64,000 nt of DNA from JAOAHC01 sp964593045 (GCA_964593045.1 CAZQJQ010000001.1:1-64000), one strand, 5' to 3'. Numbered from the stretch's first letter, positions 35,199-44,984 are shown. The notes: generated by a model from the letters alone, not told the origin. Made by a program: numbers and translations.

Positions 35199-35280
35199 AG
35201 TATATAATAAATATATGAATTTACAAGAACAAAAAGAAAAACCGCCGTGATATTATCACAGCGGAAAATAAAATAAAAAG
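35199..35280. repeat. Direct repeat, right copy, with hairpin
   Basis: Matches 34691-34773. It contains a hairpin at 35242-35264 (CCGCCGTGATA with TATCACAGCGG, one mismatch). Confidence 0.75.
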
Positions 35281-35572
35281 AAATTAGGAAAGGGAACAAA
35301 AGAGAATTATCAATAAGACACAAGCTAAATACAACAATTTTTTGTTATATTTGGTTTTTGTCTTAATTATACATACTATTGTATGTATATAATTCATAAT
35401 TTTTATTAACTAATTATCTATCTATTTATTTCATATGTAATTATAGCATAAAAACAGTATAAAGTCAATGAAAGTTCAAAAAAGTTATGTTAATTTTATA
35501 ATGTACAGAGAAAATTTAGTTAATTTATATAACTAAATATACAAAAATAATTAAAATACTTGATATAATAAT
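35281..35572. other. Gene-free AT-rich stretch with inverted repeats
   Basis: Just under 300 bases without an ORF. An imperfect hairpin spans about 35318-35364 (AAGACA...TGTCTT outer arms, AAATACAACA/TGTTATATTT inner). A perfect 9-bp hairpin lies at 35368-35389 (TATACATAC/GTATGTATA). The rest is plain A/T-rich sequence before the scpB promoter. Confidence 0.5.
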
Positions 35573-35581
35573 GGTATAATG
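35573..35581 (+). promoter_or_regulatory. Extended -10 promoter of scpB
   Basis: TGGTATAAT, 32 bases before GTG 35614; no strong -35. Confidence 0.55.
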
Positions 35582-35613
35582 TTAAAATAGTTATATATAT
35601 CGGAGGTATTTTT

Positions 35614-36243
35614 GTGGAACAAAGAGAAAAAATAAATGATGGAAAGTTAGATGAACTTGATAGTATATTAGAATCTGTATTATTTGCACTTGGAAGAGAT
35701 ATTTCATATAAAGAACTTAGTGATACTTTACAAGAAGATTTATTAAGAATACAAGATAGTATAAAAAGGTTAGAAACTAAATATAGTAAAGCGTGTGGAA
35801 TAAATTTAGTACATGTTAAAGATGGAGTGCAATTGGTAACAAATAAGTTAAATTATGAATATGTAAATAAGTTTGTTGAAAATACTAAAAAGCAGATTTT
35901 ATCTACAGCTGTACTTGAAACATTAAGTATTATTGCATATAATCCTAAAATAACAAAGGCTGAAATAGAAAAAATTAGAGGTGTAAATAGTGATTTTGCG
36001 GTAGGAAGACTTTTAGAGTGTGGACTTGTTGAAGAAATTGCCAGATTAAATTTGCCTGGTAGACCCGCTATTTATTCAGTAACAAATGAATTTTTAAAAT
36101 CATGTGGTATCACTGACATAACAGAGTTGCCTGATTTTGAAAGTATAAGGATTGAAGATGAACAAATGATAGCTTCTGATTATGTTAATGAAAATAGAGA
36201 TAGTGAAGATATTCAATATAAAGAAGAGGATAATAATAAATAA
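35614..36243 (+). CDS. scpB: Segregation and condensation protein ScpB
   Basis: 209 residues. Two winged-helix domains: the first has LDSILESVLFALGRDISYKEL, the second has the signature LETLSIIAYNPKITKAEIEKIRGVNSDF and GLVEEIARLNLPGRPAIYSVT. ScpB forms the SMC-ScpAB condensin that organises the chromosome. GTG 35614 follows CGGAGG. scpA, which normally precedes it, is absent; the upstream gene is a pseudogene, so the locus seems rearranged. addB follows after 32 bases. Confidence 0.95.
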   Translation: MEQREKINDGKLDELDSILESVLFALGRDISYKELSDTLQEDLLRIQDSIKRLETKYSKACGINLVHVKDGVQLVTNKLNYEYVNKFVENTKKQILSTAVLETLSIIAYNPKITKAEIEKIRGVNSDFAVGRLLECGLVEEIARLNLPGRPAIYSVTNEFLKSCGITDITELPDFESIRIEDEQMIASDYVNENRDSEDIQYKEEDNNK

Positions 36244-36275
36244 TATTTTTGATTATGTGTGATATTGGTGATAGT

Positions 36276-39200
36276 ATGAGTATTAATATTTTATTAGGTA
36301 AAAATAAATATGAAAAATCTAAATATATATTTGATAATATAGATAAAAAAATAGAGGATAACCATAAGGTTATTCTTTTCGTGCCTTCACAATATAGAAT
36401 GATTGAAGAAGAAAATTATATGAGTTTTCAAAAAAAAATGGGACTAATTGGTGTTAATATTACAACAATATCTGAATACGTTTCAGGTGCTATAAGGTTA
36501 AAAAATATGAGTATTAAAGATACATATATAAATAAATTGGAAAGAAAAATTATTTTAAATAAAATAATATCTGATGATAGTTATATACTTAAAACATTTA
36601 GTAAAGTAAAAAACAAGACTGGCTTTTTGGATATGTTAAACATATATATTGATTTGTTAAGAAAAGAAAATATTCAAATTGAAGATATTAAAAAACTTAG
36701 TTTAGATGATAAAAATCTTGAAAATAAAATAAAAGAAATAGGTAATATATATGATAAGTATATTGAAAGTATTAATAACAGATACATAGATGATATAGAT
36801 GAAATAATTTTTTCTTTAGAAGTGTTGCCAGACATACTTAAAAGCAATGATATAAAAGATATATATTTTGATGGATATAACAATTTTTCATATACTGAGT
36901 TGTGTTTTATAGAAACACTACTAAAATCAAATGTTGAAGTTACTATATCTATTAATATTCCTAATGATTATGATGACAATTTCAATGAAGATGGAATTTT
37001 TGAAGTATCTAGAACCACGTTTATTGACATTATAAAATTATGCAAAAAGAATAATGTTAGTATAAATATAGAGAATTTTTTAAATGATAAGTTTAATGAT
37101 AAGGAAGATATAAATTTTTTAATAAATAATATATTTGAAAATGTTCCTAATGAAAAAAGAAAAGCAGAAAACATTGATATTTCTATTAAATCAAATATTT
37201 ATGAAGAAGTAAGAGATATAGCCAAAAAAATAAGGAAAAGCGTTGTTTGTGATGGGTATAAATATAGTGATTTTGCAATATATACATCTAACATTAGTGA
37301 GTATGATTATGTTATAAAACAAGTATTTTATGAGTATTTAATTCCAGTTTATCTAGATACATATAAAGATATTTCTAAAAATTCTTTATTTAAATATATA
37401 GCTAAATTTTTAGATGTATTATGTTATGGATTAAACAATGATAATTTATTTGAAATATTAAAGTTAGAACTTAGTGATCTAAATATAGAAGATGTTAATT
37501 ATTTTGAAAATTATGTATTAGAATTTAATATAAAAAAATATGGTTATTTACATGAATTTACTTTAAACAACAGAAAAAGTGACGAAGTTATATATGATTT
37601 AAAAAGAATAAACTATGTAAGAAATAAGATAGTAGAAATGTTTTTAAATGAAAAATATAAAATTACTTCTAATTCTACAGCTAAACAAATTGTAGAAATT
37701 ATATATAATCATATTACTCAGTATAAAATAATAGATAAATTTAATGATTTAACCAATAAATTATCAAATGACGAAGATGCATATCTAAAATATTGTGCGA
37801 GTATAAATATACAAGTTTTAGAGAGGATATATGAGATTTTTGATTCCGTAGTAAAAATATACGGAGAAGAAAATATATCATATGAAGAATTTAAAAATAT
37901 TTTTGTTTCATGTAAGGATAGTATAAAATTAAAATCAATACCGTTTGTTTTAGATCAAGTATTACTTTTAGATGTAAATGTTAGTAAATGTAGTAGGAAA
38001 AAACATGTTTTCTTTGTTGGTCTAAATGAAAATAAATTTCCTTTAAATATATCAGAAGATCCAATATTTTCTGATAGAGATTTATACAATCTTGAAAAAA
38101 GGGGACTTAGTTTTAAACAGGATAGTTTGTCTAGACTTAATATGCAATTATATAATATTTATGATGGAATATGTAATGCAAATGAAAATATAACTTTTTC
38201 TTTTTTAGCTACTGATACTAATTCTAAGCCATTAAGACCTTCTAATGTTATAACTATTATAAAACAAATACTGGATATAAAAATAATAGGAGATATTACA
38301 AAAAGTAAAAGTGAAAATTCAGATATGCAAAGTGTATATAACTCATATACTAAAGAGGATTTATTTTATATATTTAGTAAACAAATTGATAAAATATATG
38401 AAAAAACAAAAAATAACTCGGAGGTATCTTATCGTGATTTAGATGAAGAATTAACTATTTTATTTACTATATACAATAGTATAGTAAAAAATGATAATGA
38501 ACTACTTGCTATTATAAACTATATAAAAAATGATGATAATTTAAATAAAGAAAGTATTAAAAAAATATATAATGATAAACTTGTAACTAGTGTATCAAAA
38601 TTAGAATTGTTTAAAAAATGTCCATTTTCATATTACATGAAATACGGACTTAAACTTACTCCTAGAAAAATATATAGCATAACTAATATGGATATTGGTA
38701 GTTTTATGCATAGCGTTTTAGAAAAATTTTCAAAATACATATTTGAAAATGATATAAAGTGGTATGAAATGGTTAATTTAGATGAAAAAAATAAAAATGT
38801 TTTAGATGATATAATAAATGATGAACTTGAAAAATCTTTTGAAAAGCATAAAGAAAATGTAAGATTTTATGTGCTAAAAAGAAGATTAAAAGACACAATG
38901 TATAAAGTTATATCAACTATTGCTAGGAGCTTTAATCAAAGCGAGTTTTATCCATATGGATATGAAATAGAATTTAAAGATGGAAAATTATTTGCACCAA
39001 TAGAAATTGCTTTAGATAATGACATTACAATGAAAATAATTGGTAAAATTGACAGAGTTGATACTGCTCTAATAAATGAAAAAATGTATGTGAGGGTTGT
39101 AGATTATAAATCATCGGGAAGAGTACTTGATTTAAATGATATTAAAGAAGGAATATCACTTCAACTTGCAACTTATCTTTATGCATTTATTGAAGCATAT

Positions 39201-39677
39201 GATAATAGTAAAAATAATGAATATGCCTTAAATAATATAGCTAAAAAAGATAATGATAAATTAAATTTAAATATTATTCCTGCGGGCATGTTATATTTTA
39301 ATTTATCAGATAGACTTATAAATATAAAAAATTATTCGAATAATGAAGATGAAATAAAAAAACAAATTACAAAAGAGTTAAGAATGAATGGTATATTTTT
39401 AAAAGATATTGAGATTATTAAAAAAATGGATAAGTACGTGGATACTGATAACAGATTAATAGATATTTCTACAAGGACAATTAATTCCTCAAATTCAAGT
39501 AAAAAAGCACTGACAGAAGCTGAATATATGGATCTTTGTTCAGAAGTTAAAGATATATTAAAAAATATTGGAAATGAGATTTTAAAAGGTGTTGTAAGCA
39601 TTAAACCATTAAAGAAAAAAGATGTATGCAAGTATTGCAATTTTTCAAGTATTTGCAGAAAAAATTTACCATTATAG
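36276..39677 (+). CDS. addB: AddB subunit of the AddAB helicase-nuclease
   Basis: 1133 residues, normal length. The helicase-like N-terminal region (to about 700) has VILFVPSQYRMIEEENYMSF. The C-terminal RecB-like nuclease domain has VRVVDYKSSGRVLDL (catalytic Asp-Lys). The four Cys that hold the iron-sulfur cluster are present: one in LFKKCPFSYYMKYGL and three in DVCKYCNFSSICRK. AddAB processes double-strand breaks. The N-terminal Walker-A position reads LLGKNKYEKSKY, where the second Gly is Glu. I chose ATG 36276 after GGTGATA. addA, usually next, is not in the window. Confidence 0.9.
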   Translation: MSINILLGKNKYEKSKYIFDNIDKKIEDNHKVILFVPSQYRMIEEENYMSFQKKMGLIGVNITTISEYVSGAIRLKNMSIKDTYINKLERKIILNKIISDDSYILKTFSKVKNKTGFLDMLNIYIDLLRKENIQIEDIKKLSLDDKNLENKIKEIGNIYDKYIESINNRYIDDIDEIIFSLEVLPDILKSNDIKDIYFDGYNNFSYTELCFIETLLKSNVEVTISINIPNDYDDNFNEDGIFEVSRTTFIDIIKLCKKNNVSINIENFLNDKFNDKEDINFLINNIFENVPNEKRKAENIDISIKSNIYEEVRDIAKKIRKSVVCDGYKYSDFAIYTSNISEYDYVIKQVFYEYLIPVYLDTYKDISKNSLFKYIAKFLDVLCYGLNNDNLFEILKLELSDLNIEDVNYFENYVLEFNIKKYGYLHEFTLNNRKSDEVIYDLKRINYVRNKIVEMFLNEKYKITSNSTAKQIVEIIYNHITQYKIIDKFNDLTNKLSNDEDAYLKYCASINIQVLERIYEIFDSVVKIYGEENISYEEFKNIFVSCKDSIKLKSIPFVLDQVLLLDVNVSKCSRKKHVFFVGLNENKFPLNISEDPIFSDRDLYNLEKRGLSFKQDSLSRLNMQLYNIYDGICNANENITFSFLATDTNSKPLRPSNVITIIKQILDIKIIGDITKSKSENSDMQSVYNSYTKEDLFYIFSKQIDKIYEKTKNNSEVSYRDLDEELTILFTIYNSIVKNDNELLAIINYIKNDDNLNKESIKKIYNDKLVTSVSKLELFKKCPFSYYMKYGLKLTPRKIYSITNMDIGSFMHSVLEKFSKYIFENDIKWYEMVNLDEKNKNVLDDIINDELEKSFEKHKENVRFYVLKRRLKDTMYKVISTIARSFNQSEFYPYGYEIEFKDGKLFAPIEIALDNDITMKIIGKIDRVDTALINEKMYVRVVDYKSSGRVLDLNDIKEGISLQLATYLYAFIEAYDNSKNNEYALNNIAKKDNDKLNLNIIPAGMLYFNLSDRLINIKNYSNNEDEIKKQITKELRMNGIFLKDIEIIKKMDKYVDTDNRLIDISTRTINSSNSSKKALTEAEYMDLCSEVKDILKNIGNEILKGVVSIKPLKKKDVCKYCNFSSICRKNLPL

Positions 39678-39757
39678 TCTTAACTAGCTATATATAAGTG
39701 TTTGGTGGATTTATAAAATATTTTTGTAAATAAATTGTAAAAAATACTCAAAAACAC

Positions 39758-39785
39758 TTGAATTTACTCAAAAAAAATGTATAAT
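39758..39785 (+). promoter_or_regulatory. SigA-type promoter of the 39816 gene
   Basis: TTGAAT at 39758-39763, 16-base spacer, TATAAT at 39780-39785. An ATG at 39777 overlaps the -10 and cannot be the start. Confidence 0.65.
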
Positions 39786-39815
39786 ATAGGTGTAGAAACT
39801 TTAGGAGGAATATAT

Positions 39816-41009
39816 ATGGCGGACATTGTTGTAAGTTCGAAAAGAAAAATAAATATATTTGATAGAGTAATCCAAAGTGTAGTCATTATGGTAAATATGG
39901 CAAAGATGAATAGAGCAATTGACGAACACTTACAAAGTATATATAAATGTGAAAGAGATGATCAAAGAGAGTATCAAGAAAATATATTAAGAGAGATTGT
40001 ATTTGTAAAATACCAATATGATATTATGCAAAGAGAAATGTATGAACTAAGACTTTCTTATCCAGATGAAATAATAGATAATATAAATTCTACTGATAAA
40101 ATGGAAAGACTAGAACTACAAAAATCTTTTCTTGAAATGGAATATGATAGAATTACAAAAACAAAATTTAAAACAAGAGAAGATATAAAATACAGTCTTC
40201 TTATAATTTCATCTACAATAGATAAAGTAAAACAAAATATCAAAGATGAAGGTAAAAATAAAAGATATAATGATGTAATAAAAGTAGCAGAAAAGATTGA
40301 TACGATGATTCAAACTGAGGAATATACAGATGATATGTATAAAGAATTATTTGAAAATGTATCTGAATATGTTGATTATATAAATGATAATTATGATATA
40401 TCAAAATTACCAACAGATGAAAGAGAAATCATAGAGTTTGTTATTGAAACTATGATAAAAGGTATTGAATCTGATCTTGATAGACATATGTATGAATTCA
40501 ATCTTATGATAAATATTTGTAAAAGCTCATATATATATTTTAAAGTTATTGATAAGATATTCTTAAAACTTCAAAAAATATATGATGAAAGTTTAGAAAA
40601 AGATGTTATAACCTTAAAAGATTATAGAAGAATGTATAAAGATATATATGATAAGAAAATAAAGACAATGGTAAATGATGTTCATAGAAACATTAAAACT
40701 GAGGATGAATATTTGGAGTATTCTAAAATGGTTGCAAATTCCGAATATGATGATTTAGATCAGTTTATATTAAATAGAGCATATGAAACAACTGAAAATA
40801 CTTTTGTAAAAGAATCACTTAGAAATGAATTAGGTATCGAAGAAGTTGAAATTGAAGTAGAGAAAAAAGAAGATAAAAAAGTAAAAAAAGCAAAAGAGGA
40901 CTCAAAAGAAAAAACTCAAAGAAGGAAGGTTACTTCTAAAAAAGAGAAAAAAACTAAAGAAGTTAAAGAAAAGGTGAAAAAAATAAAAAAAGAAAAAGAG
41001 TCTAAATAA
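39816..41009 (+). CDS. Coiled-coil, lysine-rich cytosolic protein, function unknown
   Basis: 397 residues that I do not recognise. No membrane segment is present. Nearly the whole length is predicted helical from its heptad-like Leu/Ile/Met spacing and high Glu/Lys/Asp content (for example MERLELQKSFLEMEYDRITK). The last 50 residues are almost only Lys and Glu (KKVKKAKEDSKEKTQRRKV) and look disordered and nucleic-acid-like or membrane-surface binding. ATG 39816 follows TAGGAGG. The ORF could open at 39777, but that codon lies in the promoter. A terminator follows. It is a single-gene unit between addB and spoIIE; function cannot be inferred. Confidence 0.65.
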   Translation: MADIVVSSKRKINIFDRVIQSVVIMVNMAKMNRAIDEHLQSIYKCERDDQREYQENILREIVFVKYQYDIMQREMYELRLSYPDEIIDNINSTDKMERLELQKSFLEMEYDRITKTKFKTREDIKYSLLIISSTIDKVKQNIKDEGKNKRYNDVIKVAEKIDTMIQTEEYTDDMYKELFENVSEYVDYINDNYDISKLPTDEREIIEFVIETMIKGIESDLDRHMYEFNLMINICKSSYIYFKVIDKIFLKLQKIYDESLEKDVITLKDYRRMYKDIYDKKIKTMVNDVHRNIKTEDEYLEYSKMVANSEYDDLDQFILNRAYETTENTFVKESLRNELGIEEVEIEVEKKEDKKVKKAKEDSKEKTQRRKVTSKKEKKTKEVKEKVKKIKKEKESK

Positions 41010-41023
41010 GCATAAAAACTATT

Positions 41024-41070
41024 AATATCAAAGTAGTATAACTAAAAATATGCTATTTTGATATTATTTA
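41024..41070 (+). terminator. Terminator after the coiled-coil gene
   Basis: AATATCAAAGTAG (41024-41036) pairs with CTATTTTGATATT (41053-41065; one G-U pair). Confidence 0.6.
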
Positions 41071-41108
41071 TTTAAAAACTTTTAATAAAAATGGACATGT
41101 TTTAAAAT

Positions 41109-41141
41109 ATGACAAAAATTTAATATTAAATGTAGTATAAT
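41109..41141 (+). promoter_or_regulatory. Putative spoIIE promoter with possible 0A box
   Basis: A perfect TATAAT (41136-41141) has no -35 at 17 bases (CAAAAA there). The minus strand at 41109-41117 reads TTTTTGTCATA, a weak 0A-box-like sequence covering the -35 zone. Bacillus spoIIE is a Spo0A-activated SigA promoter of this kind. Confidence 0.35.
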
Positions 41142-41169
41142 ACGTAGTAAGAAACAAGAGGTGTAAGCA

Positions 41170-43533
41170 ATGATATACAATAAATATGTCACAAATATAT
41201 TAGATAGTAAAATATTTTCCAATCTTGGTATATTTAAAAAAATATTTAGTTTAAAAAACATATTATTTATTATACTAACAATTTTATTATTTCCACAATT
41301 TTTTATGGGTGATATTTCTCCATATGGATATGTGGTTTTAGGAGTAGCTAGTTTATTTAATATTCCACTTATATTAGTTCTTATTTCTAGTGTTATAAGT
41401 ACAGTGATATTTTCAGTATCATCGGTCGTGATTTTTAAAATGATAATGGCTTTTGCATTATTTACAATACTTGCATCTCTAATTAATGTTGAAGGTTTAA
41501 GCAGAAAGTATGTTATATTAGTTGAACTCCTTTTTAGTATATTATTTACAGAAATATTTTTTAATATAATATCAACAAATAATAACGAGTTTTTTACAAC
41601 AGTTTATACATTAGTTATAACTGCATCACTTTACTTGGTATTTATATATGGTATATATGTTATGCTTAATTTAAATAAAAACTTTGTATTTTCAAAAGAA
41701 GAAACATTAGCTACAGTTGTTGTTATAATGTTAACAGTAGGAATATTTAAAAATTTAACTTTTATGAATTTTTCTATTCTTAATATAATTGGAATAGTTG
41801 TTGTTCTTATATATGGTTGGAAAAATGGTGCTATAATGGGAGCTTCTGCTGGACTTATAACTGGATTACTTTTATGTATAACATCTGATTTAAGTGCGTT
41901 ATATATGAGTACTCTTGCTTTTAGTGGATTTATAGCAGGACTACTTAGTAGAGTAGGTAAAACGGGAGTTATACTTGGCTTTATAATTGGAAATTTAGCA
42001 ATAAATTATTGGGTAAATGGTTTTGGAGAATTAACTGTAAGACTTAGTGAAATGTTAATAGCATCAGTTGTACTAATATTCATGCCTAAAAAAATAGAAA
42101 GAAAGTTAGACAAAGTATTTAATAAAAACAACACATTAAATAGTGCATATGAAAATGTTTTAGACTATGGAAGTAATGTAAAAAACAGACTAAATGCGGT
42201 TTCAGAAGTATTTGATAATTTATCTAAAGTTGTACTTCCGACCAATAAACAAAGTAAAGAAGAAAAAATAAAAGTTATAAAAAAATATATATTAGAATAT
42301 ACAGAAAACAATTGTATTGATTGTAAGCAAAAGAAAAAATGTACAGAATCTAAGAAAATAGATGAACTAGTAGAAAAAATAGCAAGTAGATTAGAAAATA
42401 ACGAAGAAATAGATATATATGCAAGTGAATTTGAATGTGAAAATTCAAATAAAATAGTAAATAATATAAAAGAAATATATAACAGTATGAAACTTATGAG
42501 GATTATAAAACAAAAGGAAGAAGAAAATAATATAATGCTTTCAAGACAATACAAAGAAGTTTCAAAAATAATTTCAAATGTTGCTGCAAATGTAAAAAAC
42601 ATATCTATAGTAAAAAATAAAGAACAACTAAAAATAAGGGAAGAATTAAAACTTGCTGGATTTAAAACATATGAAGATGAATATGTAAATGAAGATGATA
42701 ATTATGAATATACATTTGTAACTGATATATTAGAAGATATTGATAATCAGAAGAAGAAAATTGCAAAAGTTGTTTCAAATATATTAGAGCAAAATATGGT
42801 TATAAAATTAATACTAAATAGTAGCAAGACTGAAAAATCAAGAATTAAACTTATATCAAAACCTAAATATGAAATAGAAATTGCATTTACAGGTCAGAAT
42901 AAAACAGGTGAATTTGTAAGCGGAGATTCATATCTATCTGTGGAACTTAATAACTTAAAACATATAATAGCTTTAAGTGATGGAGCAGGTAGTGGCGAAG
43001 ATGCAATGAAATCAAGTCAAAATGTTATAACTAATTTGGAAAGACTTTTAAAATCGGGATTCGAGGAGTCAAAAACAGTAGATATAATTAATTCAGTACT
43101 TAAATTAAAATCAAATGATGGTAGTTTTGCAACACTGGACATGGCAAGTATAAATTTAAAAAACCTTGATGCTGAGTTTATAAAGATTGGTGCAGCACCA
43201 ACATATATAATTGAAGATTCTAAAGTTACTAATATAAATGCTATAAATATACCAATGGGGCTTTTAAATGAAAACGAATATATACCTATAGTTAAAAAAT
43301 TAAAACCTAATTCATATATAATTCAAATAACAGATGGCGTTGTATCAGATACAGAGTCAGTTAATGATAATTATTTTTCAAGATATTTAAATAATATTGA
43401 TTTAACGAGATCTGCAAAGGCTTTTGCTGAAGAATTAAACAAATTAGTTTTAAAAGAAAAAGGTAATGTTTTAAATGATGATTTTACCATACTGGTTAGC
43501 AAAGTTAAATCAAGTGAGAATAGAATGAACTAA
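41170..43533 (+). CDS. spoIIE: Stage II sporulation protein E (SpoIIE phosphatase)
   Basis: 787 residues. About ten N-terminal membrane helices (to about 305) are followed by a central region (about 320-570) with a Cys cluster (NCIDCKQKKKC). A C-terminal PP2C/SpoIIE phosphatase domain (about 575-785) has SGDSYLSVEL, ALSDGAGSGEDAMKSS and QITDGVVSD, which hold the metal-binding Asp. The protein dephosphorylates SpoIIAA to release SigF in the forespore and takes part in septum formation. The usual DGMGSG reads DGAGSG here, a mild change. ATG 41170 follows AGAGGTG. Confidence 0.95.
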   Translation: MIYNKYVTNILDSKIFSNLGIFKKIFSLKNILFIILTILLFPQFFMGDISPYGYVVLGVASLFNIPLILVLISSVISTVIFSVSSVVIFKMIMAFALFTILASLINVEGLSRKYVILVELLFSILFTEIFFNIISTNNNEFFTTVYTLVITASLYLVFIYGIYVMLNLNKNFVFSKEETLATVVVIMLTVGIFKNLTFMNFSILNIIGIVVVLIYGWKNGAIMGASAGLITGLLLCITSDLSALYMSTLAFSGFIAGLLSRVGKTGVILGFIIGNLAINYWVNGFGELTVRLSEMLIASVVLIFMPKKIERKLDKVFNKNNTLNSAYENVLDYGSNVKNRLNAVSEVFDNLSKVVLPTNKQSKEEKIKVIKKYILEYTENNCIDCKQKKKCTESKKIDELVEKIASRLENNEEIDIYASEFECENSNKIVNNIKEIYNSMKLMRIIKQKEEENNIMLSRQYKEVSKIISNVAANVKNISIVKNKEQLKIREELKLAGFKTYEDEYVNEDDNYEYTFVTDILEDIDNQKKKIAKVVSNILEQNMVIKLILNSSKTEKSRIKLISKPKYEIEIAFTGQNKTGEFVSGDSYLSVELNNLKHIIALSDGAGSGEDAMKSSQNVITNLERLLKSGFEESKTVDIINSVLKLKSNDGSFATLDMASINLKNLDAEFIKIGAAPTYIIEDSKVTNINAINIPMGLLNENEYIPIVKKLKPNSYIIQITDGVVSDTESVNDNYFSRYLNNIDLTRSAKAFAEELNKLVLKEKGNVLNDDFTILVSKVKSSENRMN

Positions 43534-43575
43534 AAAAATAAAATATATAAAATACAATAATCATAAGATCATAAT

Positions 43576-43607
43576 AAAGATACTATAATTAAGTAGTATC
43601 TTTTTTT
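43576..43607 (+). terminator. Terminator after spoIIE
   Basis: AAAGATACTA (43576-43585) pairs with TAGTATCTTT (43594-43603), followed by T. The next gene opens only 6 bases later. Confidence 0.8.
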
Positions 43608-43612
43608 ATGGG

Positions 43613-44914
43613 GTGATTGTTATAGAAAATATACTTATTAGTATAGAGAATATACTTTGGGGTTTTCCCACTATTTTTGTACTTATATCTGTACATATAT
43701 ATTTTACTATAAAACTAAAATTTCCACAAAAGAATGTATTTAAAGGCATTAAATATATGTTGTTTGCAGATAAGAAAAATTCAAATGAAGGACTTAGTTC
43801 CTTTAAATCAGCTATGGCAACACTTGCAGGTACTCTTGGCACAGGTAATATAATTGGTGTTGCAAGTGGGGTGTGTATAGGTGGTATAGGAAGTATATTT
43901 TGGATTTTTTTATCTGGTATTTTTGCAATGGCAACAAAGTATGCAGAAACGTATATAGTACTTAAATATAGGAAAAAAGATAAATATGGATATTATGGAA
44001 GCAGTTCATATGTTTTAGAAGAAAGAGTAGGCAGTAAGTTTTTAGCAGTATTATTTGCACTATTTGCCATTATTGCATCTCTTGGTATAGGATGTATGAT
44101 ACAATCAAATGCAATAGCAGAAACCCTAAATACAGAATATGGTATAAATAGATATATGGTTGCAATAATTGTATGTGTAGTATCTGCTTATATAATTTTT
44201 GGAAATAAAAAGAGGATTGCAAATGTAAGTAGTATATTAGTGCCATTTGCTACCACGATATTTATATCACTTAATATAGTCTTGCTATATAATTTTCAAG
44301 ACAATATATTAAATGGAATATATAACATAATTAAAGAGGCATTTAGTTTTAAATCTGCACTTGGTGGTATAACTAGTGTTTCACTTATACATATTATTAG
44401 AACAGGACTTTCAAAAGGGTTATTTTCAAATGAAGCAGGAATGGGTAGTTCCCCTATATTTGATGCTACTGTAAAGGAAAAAAATATAAAAAAACAAGCA
44501 ACTATTGCTTCTACTACAGTCTTCATAGATACAGTTGTACTATGTACCTTAACAGGTATAGTCATTGCTTCAAGTGGGATATATAATGATATAGAAAACC
44601 CAATATTATTAATTAATCTAGTATTTTCAAATATTCATTATGGTAAAGAACTGTTATATATTTCACTAGTAATTTTTGCAATAGCAACTATACCGTGTTG
44701 GGCATATTATAGTACGATTGCAATCAAGTATTTATTCAAATCAAAAGAATTTTATGAAAAAATATATAAGATTATATATACTATATGTATATATATAGGT
44801 GCTATTTTATCACTTAATACGGTATGGATTGTCTCAAATATTGCAAATATACTCATGATAATTCCAAATTTATATATGTTGCTATTTTTAAAAGATGAAA
44901 TTGAAAAATTATAA
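43613..44914 (+). CDS. Alanine/glycine:sodium symporter (AGCS family)
   Basis: 433 residues with about ten membrane helices. The family signature is clear: SSFKSAMATLAGTLGTGNIIGVASG and the segment GLSKGLFSNEAGMGSSPI. Members bring alanine or glycine into the cell with sodium. The start is unclear. GTG 43613 is the first start codon in frame, but GGGGTGAT, the likely ribosome site, overlaps it. The codon at proper distance is ATA 43622, and the next Met is far inside. The gene begins 6 bases after the spoIIE terminator, so its promoter must lie within or before that hairpin. Confidence 0.88.
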   Translation: MIVIENILISIENILWGFPTIFVLISVHIYFTIKLKFPQKNVFKGIKYMLFADKKNSNEGLSSFKSAMATLAGTLGTGNIIGVASGVCIGGIGSIFWIFLSGIFAMATKYAETYIVLKYRKKDKYGYYGSSSYVLEERVGSKFLAVLFALFAIIASLGIGCMIQSNAIAETLNTEYGINRYMVAIIVCVVSAYIIFGNKKRIANVSSILVPFATTIFISLNIVLLYNFQDNILNGIYNIIKEAFSFKSALGGITSVSLIHIIRTGLSKGLFSNEAGMGSSPIFDATVKEKNIKKQATIASTTVFIDTVVLCTLTGIVIASSGIYNDIENPILLINLVFSNIHYGKELLYISLVIFAIATIPCWAYYSTIAIKYLFKSKEFYEKIYKIIYTICIYIGAILSLNTVWIVSNIANILMIIPNLYMLLFLKDEIEKL

Positions 44915-44984
44915 AATTCGTATATTTTTCTTTTGCTCTTTTGTTTATTTATGTATAGTTTAAATGCAAATATCTATTTGTATA

